The notes under the pieces are model-generated. The model ran no database searches. It had not been told where the DNA came from and saw only the letters and a list, made by a program, of their open reading frames with translations. Below are positions 1 to 8,567 of a DNA stretch of 23,270 nucleotides, piece after piece. Position numbers and translations under genes: made by a program. This stretch comes from RFTU01 sp049423145 (GTDB lineage Bacteria; Pseudomonadota; Gammaproteobacteria; Burkholderiales; Burkholderiaceae_C), in NCBI GenBank assembly GCA_049423145.1, contig JBMSQF010000040.1:1-23270 (forward strand), read 5' to 3'. Numbering within the stretch: the stretch's first letter is position 1; each line of letters opens with the position of its first letter.

Positions 1-904
<904 letters not shown>

Positions 905-955
905 TTTGTGTTCTCCGAATACTAAAAACCAATAAGTTCGCGCAAACGCGGCGTC

Positions 956-1246
956 TTACTTCTCGACAACGGCGAAGAGGTCCTCTTCGCGCATCACCAG
1001 CAGTTCGTCGCCGTCGACCTTGACGGTCTGGCCGCTGTACTTCCCGAACAGGACGCGGTCGCCGACCTTGATGTTCAGGGCCACGAAGTCGCCCTTGTCG
1101 TTGCGCTTGCCGGGACCGACCGCCAGTACTTCGCCCTGGTCAGGCTTCTCGGCGGCGTTGTCGGGGATCACGATGCCCGAGGCCGTCTTGGTTTCGTTTT
1201 CCAGGCGCTTGACGATCACGCGATCGTGCAGGGGACGCAGCTTCAT
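956..1246 (-). CDS. groS: Co-chaperonin GroES (10 kDa)
   Basis: Heptameric lid of the GroEL chamber. The protein is 96 residues, the normal length. It begins MKLRPLHDRVIVKRLE and carries the mobile loop around ETKTASGIVIPDNAAEKP (about residues 17-34) that contacts GroEL. The end, DELLVMREEDLFAVVEK, is typical. The ATG is preceded by AAGGAGA at good spacing. It is the first gene of the groES-groEL operon and follows a sigma70-like promoter and a CIRCE element. It is unmistakable from sequence. Confidence 0.98.
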   Translation of the reverse strand: MKLRPLHDRVIVKRLENETKTASGIVIPDNAAEKPDQGEVLAVGPGKRNDKGDFVALNIKVGDRVLFGKYSGQTVKVDGDELLVMREEDLFAVVEK

Positions 1247-1351
1247 ACCATCTCCTTGTGAGAAAAAACAAAGTTCAACCGATCGACCTCACGACTGGCG
1301 ATCGGCCTGACGACAAAGTGGGCGGCGGCGGGCGGGGCCTCACTGCCGCTG

Positions 1352-1378
1352 TTAGCACTCGAAGATTCTGAGTGCTAC
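1352..1378 (-). promoter_or_regulatory. CIRCE operator (HrcA repressor site) of groESL
   Basis: TTAGCACTC at 1352-1360, nine spacer bases, then GAGTGCTAC at 1370-1378. This matches the CIRCE consensus TTAGCACTC-N9-GAGTGCTAA except for the last base. CIRCE is the known binding site of the heat-shock repressor HrcA. The site begins at or next to the expected transcription start of groES, so bound HrcA would block initiation. The hrcA gene itself is not in the window. Confidence 0.95.
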
Positions 1379-1385
1379 CAAACCC

Positions 1386-1413
1386 ATTATAGGGACGGGT
1401 CGGGAGCCTTCAA
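1386..1413 (-). promoter_or_regulatory. Sigma70-type promoter of groESL
   Basis: On the minus strand, TTGAAG (1413-1408) and a perfect TATAAT (1391-1386) are separated by 16 bp. The expected start point falls at about 1379-1380, directly at the edge of the CIRCE element. This supports vegetative expression with HrcA repression. No clear sigma32 promoter was seen, but it cannot be excluded by eye. Confidence 0.8.
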
Positions 1414-1500
1414 GGGCTGGGCTCAAAAATTCGCAGGATCCCGATGCCCGGTTGGGGGGATCGCCCACCGGCGCGGGGGGCGGCTGCCCGGAGGGTCAGC

Positions 1501-2256
1501 TCAGGCGCACAGGGCGAATTCGAAGGTGACGTCTTCACCGGCGGGCTTCATGCGCCCCTCGGTGTCCGCCCGCAGGAAGCGGATGCTCACCATCAGGCGG
1601 TGGCCGGTGATTTCGGGCACCACCTCGGGGTGGCCCTCCAGGTGGACGCGCAGCAACTGGTAGGCCTTGCCGGCCGGCAGGCTCTGCTGGAACTGCCCAC
1701 CCGGTGCGGCGGCTCGGACCGGCTGGCCCGACTCGCGCACCAGGCCCATGATGAGGCGCACGCCCGTGGCCACGGCCTGCAAACCGGTGGTCCAGCGCTG
1801 GAGGTCCGCGCGCCGCGCCGCTGGGCCGCGGTGGAGCCAGGCGTGGTAGCCCGGCGCATCGAACTCGAAAGTGCCGCCCGGCACGGTGGTGCGGCCGCGC
1901 AGGGCCATCAGCCACTCGTTGCCGGTGATCTCGGAGCCCAATTTGCCGGTCAATCGGTTCAGGCCTTCAAAGGCTCCCGAGAACTGCGTGATCAGCGCCT
2001 CCAAAGGCTCTTGCGCCACGGCGGGGTTGTCCCGGTAGGCCTGCAGCATCAGGCGCTGCCGGTCCAGTTCGCGCATCAGATCGGCCTTGAGATCCGACCG
2101 CGCCAGCAGTTCCAGCACCTCGAACACCGTCATCAGGGCGTGGTGGTGGTCGACTTCGCTGTCCCGCTGAATCAGCAGGTTCAGCCGTGCGAACAGGCGC
2201 TCCAGGCGCAGCAGCGTGCGCGCACCTTCGTTGAGGGGGTATTCGTAGAGGATCAA
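1501..2256 (-). CDS. zapD: Cell division protein ZapD (FtsZ-bundling factor)
   Basis: ZapD cross-links FtsZ filaments and stabilises the cytosolic Z ring. The protein is 251 residues, the usual family length. It starts MILYEYPLNEGARTLLRLE and has the family segments SDLKADLMRELDRQR and NEWLMALRGRTTVPGGTFEF. The start is a TTG at 2256-2254 that shares the bases TTGA with the coaE stop; no Shine-Dalgarno is obvious, so translation is probably coupled to coaE. It is the last gene of the pilC-pilD-coaE-zapD run. The gyrase inhibitor gene yacG, which often follows zapD in related bacteria, is absent here. A weak bulged hairpin lies at 1448-1471 downstream, but no convincing terminator. Confidence 0.95.
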   Translation of the reverse strand: MILYEYPLNEGARTLLRLERLFARLNLLIQRDSEVDHHHALMTVFEVLELLARSDLKADLMRELDRQRLMLQAYRDNPAVAQEPLEALITQFSGAFEGLNRLTGKLGSEITGNEWLMALRGRTTVPGGTFEFDAPGYHAWLHRGPAARRADLQRWTTGLQAVATGVRLIMGLVRESGQPVRAAAPGGQFQQSLPAGKAYQLLRVHLEGHPEVVPEITGHRLMVSIRFLRADTEGRMKPAGEDVTFEFALCA

Positions 2257-2861
2257 GGCGCTGTGATTGTTTCACAGCCCTGCCAGCGCGCCCACAGTTG
2301 GCGCACTTCGCCTCGCAGCTGGTCCAGGTTCAGCCCTTCATTGAAGATCACCGCATCGGCCACGGCACGGCGCTGCGCACGCGTGGCTTGACTGGCCATG
2401 ATGCGCCGCACCTCTTCTTCGCTCAGGCCCGACCGCGCCATCACGCGAGAGACCTGTGTCGATTCCAGGCAGTCCACCACCACGATGCGGTCGACCCGGT
2501 GGCGCCACGCCGGCGATTCGGCCAGCAGGGGAATGTCGAACACCACCGAGCGCCCGGCAGCGCCCGCCACCACGGCTTCGCGCTGCTGCGCAATCAGGGG
2601 GTGGAGGATGGCTTCCAAGGTGCGGCGCTGGGCGGGGTCGTTGAACACCCGTTGCCGCATGGCCGCGCGGTCCAGCGCACCGTCGGCGGTCACGAGGGCT
2701 GAGCCAAAGGCCTCGGCGATGGGGCGAACCGCCGCGCCACCTGCGGCCGTCAATTCGCGCGACACGGCATCGGCATCGAAGAGCACCGCGCCGCAGGCCT
2801 CGAAGGCGGCGGCCACCGTGCTCTTGCCCGAACCGATGCCCCCTGTCAGCCCAATCTTCAC
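2253..2861 (-). CDS. coaE: Dephospho-CoA kinase
   Basis: Catalyses the last step of coenzyme A synthesis, ATP-dependent phosphorylation of the 3'-hydroxyl of dephospho-CoA, in the cytosol. The protein is 202 residues, a normal length. The P-loop GGIGSGKST is at residues 7-15, followed by the family motifs FDADAVSRELTA, VFDIPLLAES and VVVDCLESTQVSRVMARSGL. The start is a GTG at 2861-2859 that overlaps the pilD stop as GTGA. A longer in-frame reading upstream runs through pilD and gives unrelated residues, so it is rejected. The 3' end overlaps the zapD TTG. Confidence 0.96.
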   Translation of the reverse strand: MKIGLTGGIGSGKSTVAAAFEACGAVLFDADAVSRELTAAGGAAVRPIAEAFGSALVTADGALDRAAMRQRVFNDPAQRRTLEAILHPLIAQQREAVVAGAAGRSVVFDIPLLAESPAWRHRVDRIVVVDCLESTQVSRVMARSGLSEEEVRRIMASQATRAQRRAVADAVIFNEGLNLDQLRGEVRQLWARWQGCETITAP

Positions 2862-3796
2862 AGTCCCACCCAACCCATGAAACGCTCCACCCCCAGCACC
2901 GCCACCATGAAGCCTGCGCCTGCCAGGAAGGGGCCGAAGGGCACGAAGCGCCCTTCCCGCAGAGCGCCTTGGGACTTCATCCACATGCCCACGGCCGCCC
3001 CCCCCACCGAGGCCAGGAAGATCACCGGCAGCAGGGCGGCAGGCCCCAACCAAGCGCCCAGTGCTGCCAACAGCTTGAGGTCACCGCCCCCCATGGCGTG
3101 TTGCCCGGTGGCGTATTCGAAGACCGTCACCACCAGCCACAGGCCGCTGTAGCCCAGCAGCGCGCCCCACAGCGCCGCCGAGGGTGACAGCGTCCAACCC
3201 ATCAAGGCCGCCGCCAGTCCGGTCCACAGCAAGGGCAGCGTCAGCGAATCCGGCAGCAGCGTGGTTTCCCAGTCGATCAGCGAGGCCGCCAGCAGCGCCG
3301 CGGCCCAGCCACCCCACAGGAGTGCGGTCGGCTCAAAGCCCCAGCGCAGCCCCATGCCGACGAAGATCAGCCCGGTGGCCGCTTCCACCAAGGGATAGCG
3401 CAGCCGCACCGCCGCTCCGCAGGACGCGCAGCGGCCTTTGACCAAGAACCAGCCCAAGACGGGGATGTTTTCGTGCCACCGAAGCGGGCGGGCGCAGGCC
3501 GGGCAATGCGAACCCGGTCGGCTCAGACCCAGCGCGGGCAGGGCCTCCAAATGGCCTTGCAGCTGCTGGGCCAGCGCTTGGCGCCGTGCCTGCAGGCCCG
3601 CGGGCTCGGGCTGTTGGTTCAGCAGAGCCGGCAAACCCTCCCCGCTGTCCAGGTGCGCGGCCGTGTCGAACCACCAACGCCGCGCCACCAGGGTGGGCAG
3701 ACGGTGCACCAGCACATTCAGGAAACTGCCGACGCACAGACCGACCAAGAGCAGTCCGAAGGGGCTCCACAAAAGAGAAAGGTCCAAATCATTCAC
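2858..3796 (-). CDS. pilD: Type IV prepilin leader peptidase / N-methyltransferase PilD
   Basis: Inner-membrane aspartic protease that cuts prepilin leaders and methylates the new N-terminal phenylalanine of type IV pilins and type II secretion pseudopilins. The protein is 312 residues. After the first membrane helix (GLCVGSFLNVLVHRLP) comes the cytosolic zinc domain, with C98PAC101 and C123ASC126. The catalytic aspartates are D175 (SLIDWETTLLPD) and D239 (GGGDLKLLAALGAW). About eight membrane segments are expected. The start is a GTG (3796-3794) overlapping the pilC stop as GTGA, and the stop overlaps the coaE GTG. Full-length, with no missing key residue. Confidence 0.96.
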   Translation of the reverse strand: MNDLDLSLLWSPFGLLLVGLCVGSFLNVLVHRLPTLVARRWWFDTAAHLDSGEGLPALLNQQPEPAGLQARRQALAQQLQGHLEALPALGLSRPGSHCPACARPLRWHENIPVLGWFLVKGRCASCGAAVRLRYPLVEAATGLIFVGMGLRWGFEPTALLWGGWAAALLAASLIDWETTLLPDSLTLPLLWTGLAAALMGWTLSPSAALWGALLGYSGLWLVVTVFEYATGQHAMGGGDLKLLAALGAWLGPAALLPVIFLASVGGAAVGMWMKSQGALREGRFVPFGPFLAGAGFMVAVLGVERFMGWVGL

Positions 3797-5010
3797 GCGA
3801 TGGCGCCCAGCTGGAAGATCGGCAGGTACAGGGCCACGACGATGCCGCCGATCAATAGGCCGAGTATGACGATCATCAAGGGTTCAAGCAGACTGGCCAG
3901 GCCCTTGACCCTGGCGTCCACCTCCGCTTCGAAGAAGTCGGCGGTCTTGCCCAACATCTGGTCCAGCGATCCCGACTCTTCGCCGATGGCGGCCATTTGC
4001 ACCACCATGGCCGGAAAAATGCGCGCACCCGCCAAGGCCCGCGAGATGCGCTGGCCAGAGGACACGGCACGCTGAACCTGTCGCGTGGCTTGGCTGAACA
4101 CCCGATTGCCCGCCGCGCCGGCCACGCGCGCCAGCGCATCCACCAGCGGGACGCCAGCGCCCAGGAGCGTGGACAAGGTGCGCGTCCATCGCGCCACCAG
4201 CACCCTGCCCATGAGCGCACCCACCCCGGGCAGCGCCAACACCGCGGCATCCGCGGCCCCTTGCAGCCGCTCGGAACGGCGCACGGCAGCCCGCGCCCCG
4301 AACCCAGCGGCGAAGACGGCACCCAGCAGCACCCACCACCACTGGGCCATGAACGCCGAAAGCGACAACACCATCCGTGTCATGGGCGGCAGCTCGGCAC
4401 CAAATGAGGCGAACACGTCCTCGAAGGTGGGCACCACCACGATCAGGATCAGGGCCACCACCGTGACAGCCACAGCCAGCACGGCGGCCGGGTACAGCAG
4501 GGCCGACCGAAGCTGGCTGCGAAGCGCCAGCGCCTTTTCCTCGTGAAGGGCCAAACGCTCAAGGGTTTGATCCATCACGCCGGCCGATTCACCCACATCC
4601 AGCAGGCCGCAGTAGAGCGGGGAGAAGACGCCAGGATGCTGGCGCATCGCCGCCGACAACTGCTGGCCGGTGGCCACGTCCTGGCGCACCTGCTGCAGCA
4701 CCACAGCCAAGGCCGAGTGCTTGAGGCCGCGGCCGATGAGGTCCAGGGACTGCAACAGCGGGACTCCCGCGAGGCTCATGGTGGCCAGCTGCCGCGTGAA
4801 GACCGCCAGATCTCGGCGCTGCCAAGCGAAGGGCCCTGCAGCGCGATGCCGACGGACGCTCGTAAGGTAGACGCCCTGACGGCGCAGCTGAACCTCCACA
4901 TGCGAAGGTTCAGGCGACATGATCTGCCCACGCAAGGTGCGGCCCAGCCGGTCCCGGCCCTCCCAACAGTAGAGGTGCTCCTTGACGGCGTCGTTGGTGA
5001 TGGAGAGCAT
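3793..5010 (-). CDS. pilC: Type IV pilus inner-membrane platform protein PilC
   Basis: Platform protein of the type IV pilus, which couples the PilB/PilT ATPases to pilin assembly. The protein is 405 residues from the ATG at 5010-5008, the normal size. It has two T2SF domains (about residues 68-191 and 273-395), each with the pattern of an FTRQLATM or WTRTLSTLLGAG start and a GESAG or GEESG turn. Three strong membrane helices are at about 172-194, 222-240 and 373-397. In-frame starts further upstream (5043, 5124) exist but overlap the preceding gene or add unrelated residues. The N-terminus VKEHLYCWEGRDRLGRTLRG fits the family from this start. pilB, the usual upstream neighbour, is missing here. 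Confidence 0.93.
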   Translation of the reverse strand: MLSITNDAVKEHLYCWEGRDRLGRTLRGQIMSPEPSHVEVQLRRQGVYLTSVRRHRAAGPFAWQRRDLAVFTRQLATMSLAGVPLLQSLDLIGRGLKHSALAVVLQQVRQDVATGQQLSAAMRQHPGVFSPLYCGLLDVGESAGVMDQTLERLALHEEKALALRSQLRSALLYPAAVLAVAVTVVALILIVVVPTFEDVFASFGAELPPMTRMVLSLSAFMAQWWWVLLGAVFAAGFGARAAVRRSERLQGAADAAVLALPGVGALMGRVLVARWTRTLSTLLGAGVPLVDALARVAGAAGNRVFSQATRQVQRAVSSGQRISRALAGARIFPAMVVQMAAIGEESGSLDQMLGKTADFFEAEVDARVKGLASLLEPLMIVILGLLIGGIVVALYLPIFQLGAIA

Positions 5011-5047
5011 GGCGTTCTGCTGCAGGGCATGCGCCACGCGCATGCCG

Positions 5048-5974
5048 TCACCGGCGCAGAATACTGGAATCGGCCGCCATTCGGCCCGCCCGGACACCCG
5101 CAAGGGTGAGGTGCTCCCGCCCACAAGCGCTCAAGACGGCGTATTCCGTTTCGCGCGCGGCAGCGATGGCTTCTCCCGTCGATGCCGAACCAGCGGTCGG
5201 CTTGGCCGGGTGCATCATGAGCACATCACCCTCCTGCGCCTGGGCCAGCCACGCCGCCAGCCTGCGCTCATAGCCCGCAGCGTCTTCATCGAACCCATAC
5301 ACGCCCAGCAGGGCGCCATTGAGGCGAAACCCCCGCTCGCGCGCCAGGCGCTCGAATTCCCGTGCACCCAGGCTCTCGATGATGCGTTGCTTGAACGAAA
5401 CCGCACCCTGGCGCGGCGCGCGCGTCAGGCGCAGCCAAGGCCGCCGCGCACTGCCGGCCGGCCCATAGCGCCGCTCCAGTTCGGCCAGCAGCCGCTCGCG
5501 CACCTGTGGCAACTGGTGCACATGCTGGTGGCCGTCCACGAAGTCCGGCGGGCCACCCCAGGCATCTTCGAAGGCATCCAGCTGCAATTGCAAGGCGCGT
5601 TGGAGCGCCTGCTCGGGCAGGGCTCGCCGATGCGCCATCAGCATCACGCGCCACAGCGGCTGTGGCAGCAGCCAATCGGCAGCGCTGGAGCCCGAACCCC
5701 CGTTTGCCGCAAACGACTCGGTGAGATTGAAGTGCAGACCCACATCGAGTGGCGCGCCCCGCAGCAGCGCTGCGCCCTCGCGCCAGGCGGGCCCCAGGCT
5801 CATGCAGCCCGTGGCGCTCACCACGCCCGCATCCGCCAACTCGACCACGGCCTCGTTCACTTCGGGCTTCAGACCGAAATCGTCCACGCACATCACCACC
5901 GACCTCATCCGGGTCGTGGCCTCGTCAAAGGCTGCCGCATCCGGATTCGGGATGGCAGAGGAGGGTGCACTCAT
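5048..5974 (-). CDS. ChbG/YdjC (NaxD/HpnK)-family carbohydrate deacetylase
   Basis: Metal-dependent N-deacetylase of amino sugars, 308 residues. The fold is shown by D31-D32-F33-G34 (CVDDFGL), H81 (DVGLHFNLTE), H149/H151/H153 (DGHQHVHQLP), H255 (LMMHPAKP) and the RETEYAVL segment. The aspartate and histidines match the metal site of YdjC enzymes. The ATG at 5974-5972 overlaps the stop of the ArnT-like gene as ATGA. In this setting (GT2, ArnT-like and GtrA-like partners) the best-known relatives are Francisella NaxD and Bordetella LgmC, which deacetylate undecaprenyl-phosphate-linked GalNAc or GlcNAc before transfer to lipid A. HpnK of hopanoid synthesis is the alternative, but no hopanoid genes are nearby. 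Confidence 0.9.
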   Translation of the reverse strand: MSAPSSAIPNPDAAAFDEATTRMRSVVMCVDDFGLKPEVNEAVVELADAGVVSATGCMSLGPAWREGAALLRGAPLDVGLHFNLTESFAANGGSGSSAADWLLPQPLWRVMLMAHRRALPEQALQRALQLQLDAFEDAWGGPPDFVDGHQHVHQLPQVRERLLAELERRYGPAGSARRPWLRLTRAPRQGAVSFKQRIIESLGAREFERLARERGFRLNGALLGVYGFDEDAAGYERRLAAWLAQAQEGDVLMMHPAKPTAGSASTGEAIAAARETEYAVLSACGREHLTLAGVRAGRMAADSSILRR

Positions 5975-7554
5975 GGCGCTTTTACCCACCACAACTGACG
6001 CTCGTGGTGCACACCCAAGGCCTGCACCATCAGGGCCCCTCGTTGGGCTGCAGCCTGCGACATGGGGTCGTCTTCCTTCACGGCCAGGCACACCCCCTGG
6101 GCGGGCCAGCGTGGGCCCACTTCGTCCAGGCTGTCCACTCGCAGGGTGCGGCCATGGGTGTAGAAGTGCGAGGAAAACGAACGCCGACCCAGCAGGATCA
6201 AGCGCGGCATCGCCGTGTCCCCACGCGTGCCCGGCAACTGTGCCTGCTGCGCAGCCGAGGGCTCGCCGGTGTACTGCGCCCAGGCCGCATCACAAGCAGC
6301 CACCAGTTCCTTTGCCGATGCACGGTCCAGACGCCCGATGCGCTCAGCCACCACCGCCAATGTTCCCCAAGCCACCACCGCGATCACCACGCCGGCCGTG
6401 GTCCAGCGCAGGCCTTGCCGGGGGTTGCGGCCCATCCAGCGGGCGGCCCACCAGGCCAATCCCGGCATGGCCGGCAGCACATAGGTCCAGATGATGTTGC
6501 TGGAGGCGGTGAAGAACACCAGGGGCACCAGCGCAGCGAGCCAAACAAAGCGCGACTCTTCGGCCGGGCTCACTCGGGCTGCATCCGAGGCCCCGAATCC
6601 TCCGCCTGCGTGGTGCAGGGCGGGGCCACGCGCCATAAACCGCTGCAAGGCCAGTGCAGGAATGAGCAGGGACCAGGGCAGGCATGCGCCCGCTGCGAAC
6701 AACCAGATCATCCCCTTGGGTTCATGATGGGCCTTGCCATAAAGGTCACCGCTCCAACCGGGCGTGACAAATCGGTGGTAGTGCTCGCCCACAAAGAAAT
6801 ATTCGAAGAAGCCCGGGGTCTTCATCTCCGCCACGATGAACCAGGGCATGGTCAGCGCGGCCATCAGCAGCGCGCCGCGCACCCAGGGCAGCGCCGCCCA
6901 CAACAGCCGCCACTGGCCACACCACGCCGCCCACAAGAGCAAAGGCGTGCCCACCAGCACCAAGGCCAAGGGTCCCTTGGCCAGGATGCCGATCGCGCCG
7001 CCCACGAAGGCCAGCCAGCCCTGTCGCCGGCGCTGCGCACCGTCGGCCCCTGCGATGGCCAGCCAGGCACCGGTGGTGGCCATTGTGGTTCCCAACACCA
7101 GGGCCGCATCGGTCATCACCGCACCGCTGCTCAGGAAGAACAACAAACCCGTGCCCAGGATCGCCGCGGCCATCAGCCCCTCCTGTGGTCTCCCGCAGTC
7201 GCTTGGCCCACCCGTCTGCGCGCCAGCAGGGCTCGTGTTCCCGACGCTGCGGCGTGCCACGTTCCACACGCAAAGGGCTGTTGCCACGCCGGCCATGAAG
7301 TGCGGCAGCCGCGCGGCAAATTCGTGTAGGCCCAAAACATCCAGGCTCGCGGCGGTCATCCAGAAGGAGAGGGGCGGCTTGCCCCAGAAGGGCACACCGT
7401 ACTGGTGCCACGGCGTGATCCAGTCCCCCAATTCGGCCATCTTCCGACCGATTTCCCCATAGCGGCCTTCTGCGGGATCCAAGAGGGGCAGCCAGGCCAA
7501 CAGCACCAGGCGCAGGAGCACAGCCGCCCCCAGGGCCAGAGCCAGTGGCTTCAT
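5971..7554 (-). CDS. ArnT-like GT39 glycosyltransferase (lipid A amino-sugar transferase, LgmB/FlmK type)
   Basis: Integral membrane transferase that moves a sugar from undecaprenyl phosphate to an acceptor on the periplasmic side. The protein is 527 residues with a dozen or so hydrophobic segments. The first periplasmic loop carries the ArnT/PMT signature D26PAEGRYGE, GDWITPWHQYGVPFWGKPPL (residues 43-62) and EFAARLPHF. The ATG at 7554 overlaps the GT2 stop as ATGA, and the 3' end overlaps the deacetylase ATG. The neighbours make lipid A the most likely acceptor (ArnT, FlmK and LgmB work this way). Pilin is a second possibility because pilC/pilD follow directly. No arnA/arnB genes for aminoarabinose are present, so the sugar is more likely a hexosamine. 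Confidence 0.9.
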   Translation of the reverse strand: MKPLALALGAAVLLRLVLLAWLPLLDPAEGRYGEIGRKMAELGDWITPWHQYGVPFWGKPPLSFWMTAASLDVLGLHEFAARLPHFMAGVATALCVWNVARRSVGNTSPAGAQTGGPSDCGRPQEGLMAAAILGTGLLFFLSSGAVMTDAALVLGTTMATTGAWLAIAGADGAQRRRQGWLAFVGGAIGILAKGPLALVLVGTPLLLWAAWCGQWRLLWAALPWVRGALLMAALTMPWFIVAEMKTPGFFEYFFVGEHYHRFVTPGWSGDLYGKAHHEPKGMIWLFAAGACLPWSLLIPALALQRFMARGPALHHAGGGFGASDAARVSPAEESRFVWLAALVPLVFFTASSNIIWTYVLPAMPGLAWWAARWMGRNPRQGLRWTTAGVVIAVVAWGTLAVVAERIGRLDRASAKELVAACDAAWAQYTGEPSAAQQAQLPGTRGDTAMPRLILLGRRSFSSHFYTHGRTLRVDSLDEVGPRWPAQGVCLAVKEDDPMSQAAAQRGALMVQALGVHHERQLWWVKAP

Positions 7555-8567
7555 TCCCCGTCTACCGCGGCATCACGCGCCGGCGCGGCTGCATGGAACT
7601 GTCGCGCCGGACTGTAGTCCTGCACGATGAACAGCGGCCGCTGCTTGGACTCCAGCCACAGCCGCCCCAGGTATTCGCCCAACAGCCCGATGGCCATCAA
7701 CTGCATGCCGCCCAGCATCAGGATCACCACGATCAGCGTTGGAAAGCCGGGCACCGGGTCGCCCAGGATCAACGCACGCACCAAATAGAACAGCCCCAGC
7801 CCCAGCGCGATGAGGGCGGTCAACAGCCCCAATTTGGTGGCGAACTTCAGCGGCTGGATGGAGAAGGCGGTGATGCCCTCCACTGCGAAGCGTGTGAGTT
7901 GGCGCGGGCTCCATTTCGTGCTGCCGGCTGCCCGTTCGGCCACGTCGTACTCCAGCGTCACCTGCGGAAATCCGATCCAAGCAAACAGGCCCTTCATGAA
8001 GCGATTGCGTTCGGGCAGGCGGTTCAGCGCCTCCACTGCACGGCGGCTCAGCAGGCGGAAGTCGCCGATATCAGCCGGGATGGGCGTGTCGCTGAGCGAA
8101 TTGATCACGCCGTAGAAGGCGCCGGCGGCGCGGCGCTTGGCCCAGGTCTCATCCTGCCGGCTGCGCCGCTTCATGTTGACGATGTCCGCGCCGCCCTGCC
8201 ATGCGGCCACCATCTCGGGGATGTGCTCGGGTGGGTGCTGCAGGTCGGCATCCAGAATCACCACGGCCTGCCCGTGCGCGGCCTGCAGCCCGGCACTCAT
8301 GGCCTGCTCTTTGCCAAAGTTGCGCGAGAAACGAATGACGCTCACACAGGGGTCGCTGGCCGCCAACTCCTGCAGCACGCGGTAAGACCCATCCGTGCTG
8401 CCGTCGTCCACGAACAGCAGTTCGACTGGCCCGTTCAGACCGCCCGTGGCCGCCTTCAATCGCGCGTGCAAAGCGGGCAGCACCTCCTGTTCATTCAGCA
8501 GGGGCACCACCACGCTCAGCAGGCAAGTGGGCGTGCTGCGCGCTGTGTTCAGGAGAAGGTCCACCAT
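7551..8567 (-). CDS. GT2 polyprenyl-phosphate glycosyltransferase (ArnC/GtrB/LgmA-like)
   Basis: Cytosolic-face enzyme that joins a nucleotide sugar to undecaprenyl phosphate. The protein is 338 residues: a GT-A catalytic domain (about 17-235) with LSVVVPLLNEQE, VDDGSTDGS (D54-D55), the metal-binding DADLQHP (D106, D108) and the NRFMKGL acceptor loop (188-194). Two membrane helices follow at about 247-267 and 276-298. The ATG at 8567 lies 19 bp inside the end of the GtrA-like gene, and the stop overlaps the next gene as ATGA. The order with GtrA, ArnT-like and ChbG genes argues for loading an N-acetylhexosamine on the lipid carrier, but the donor sugar is not visible from the sequence. Confidence 0.93.
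   Translation of the reverse strand: MVDLLLNTARSTPTCLLSVVVPLLNEQEVLPALHARLKAATGGLNGPVELLFVDDGSTDGSYRVLQELAASDPCVSVIRFSRNFGKEQAMSAGLQAAHGQAVVILDADLQHPPEHIPEMVAAWQGGADIVNMKRRSRQDETWAKRRAAGAFYGVINSLSDTPIPADIGDFRLLSRRAVEALNRLPERNRFMKGLFAWIGFPQVTLEYDVAERAAGSTKWSPRQLTRFAVEGITAFSIQPLKFATKLGLLTALIALGLGLFYLVRALILGDPVPGFPTLIVVILMLGGMQLMAIGLLGEYLGRLWLESKQRPLFIVQDYSPARQFHAAAPARDAAVDGE

Noticed and set aside
1448..1471. Possible terminator hairpin after zapD (CCGGT...ACCGG with one bulge)
   Set aside because: The stem is imperfect and the nearest T run on the minus strand is about 20 bases beyond the stem; not convincing as an intrinsic terminator.
1444..2391. Long plus-strand open readings opposite zapD, coaE, pilC, the glycosyltransferase genes and others
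   Set aside because: They are antisense shadows expected in GC-rich coding DNA; the minus-strand products are recognised full-length proteins.
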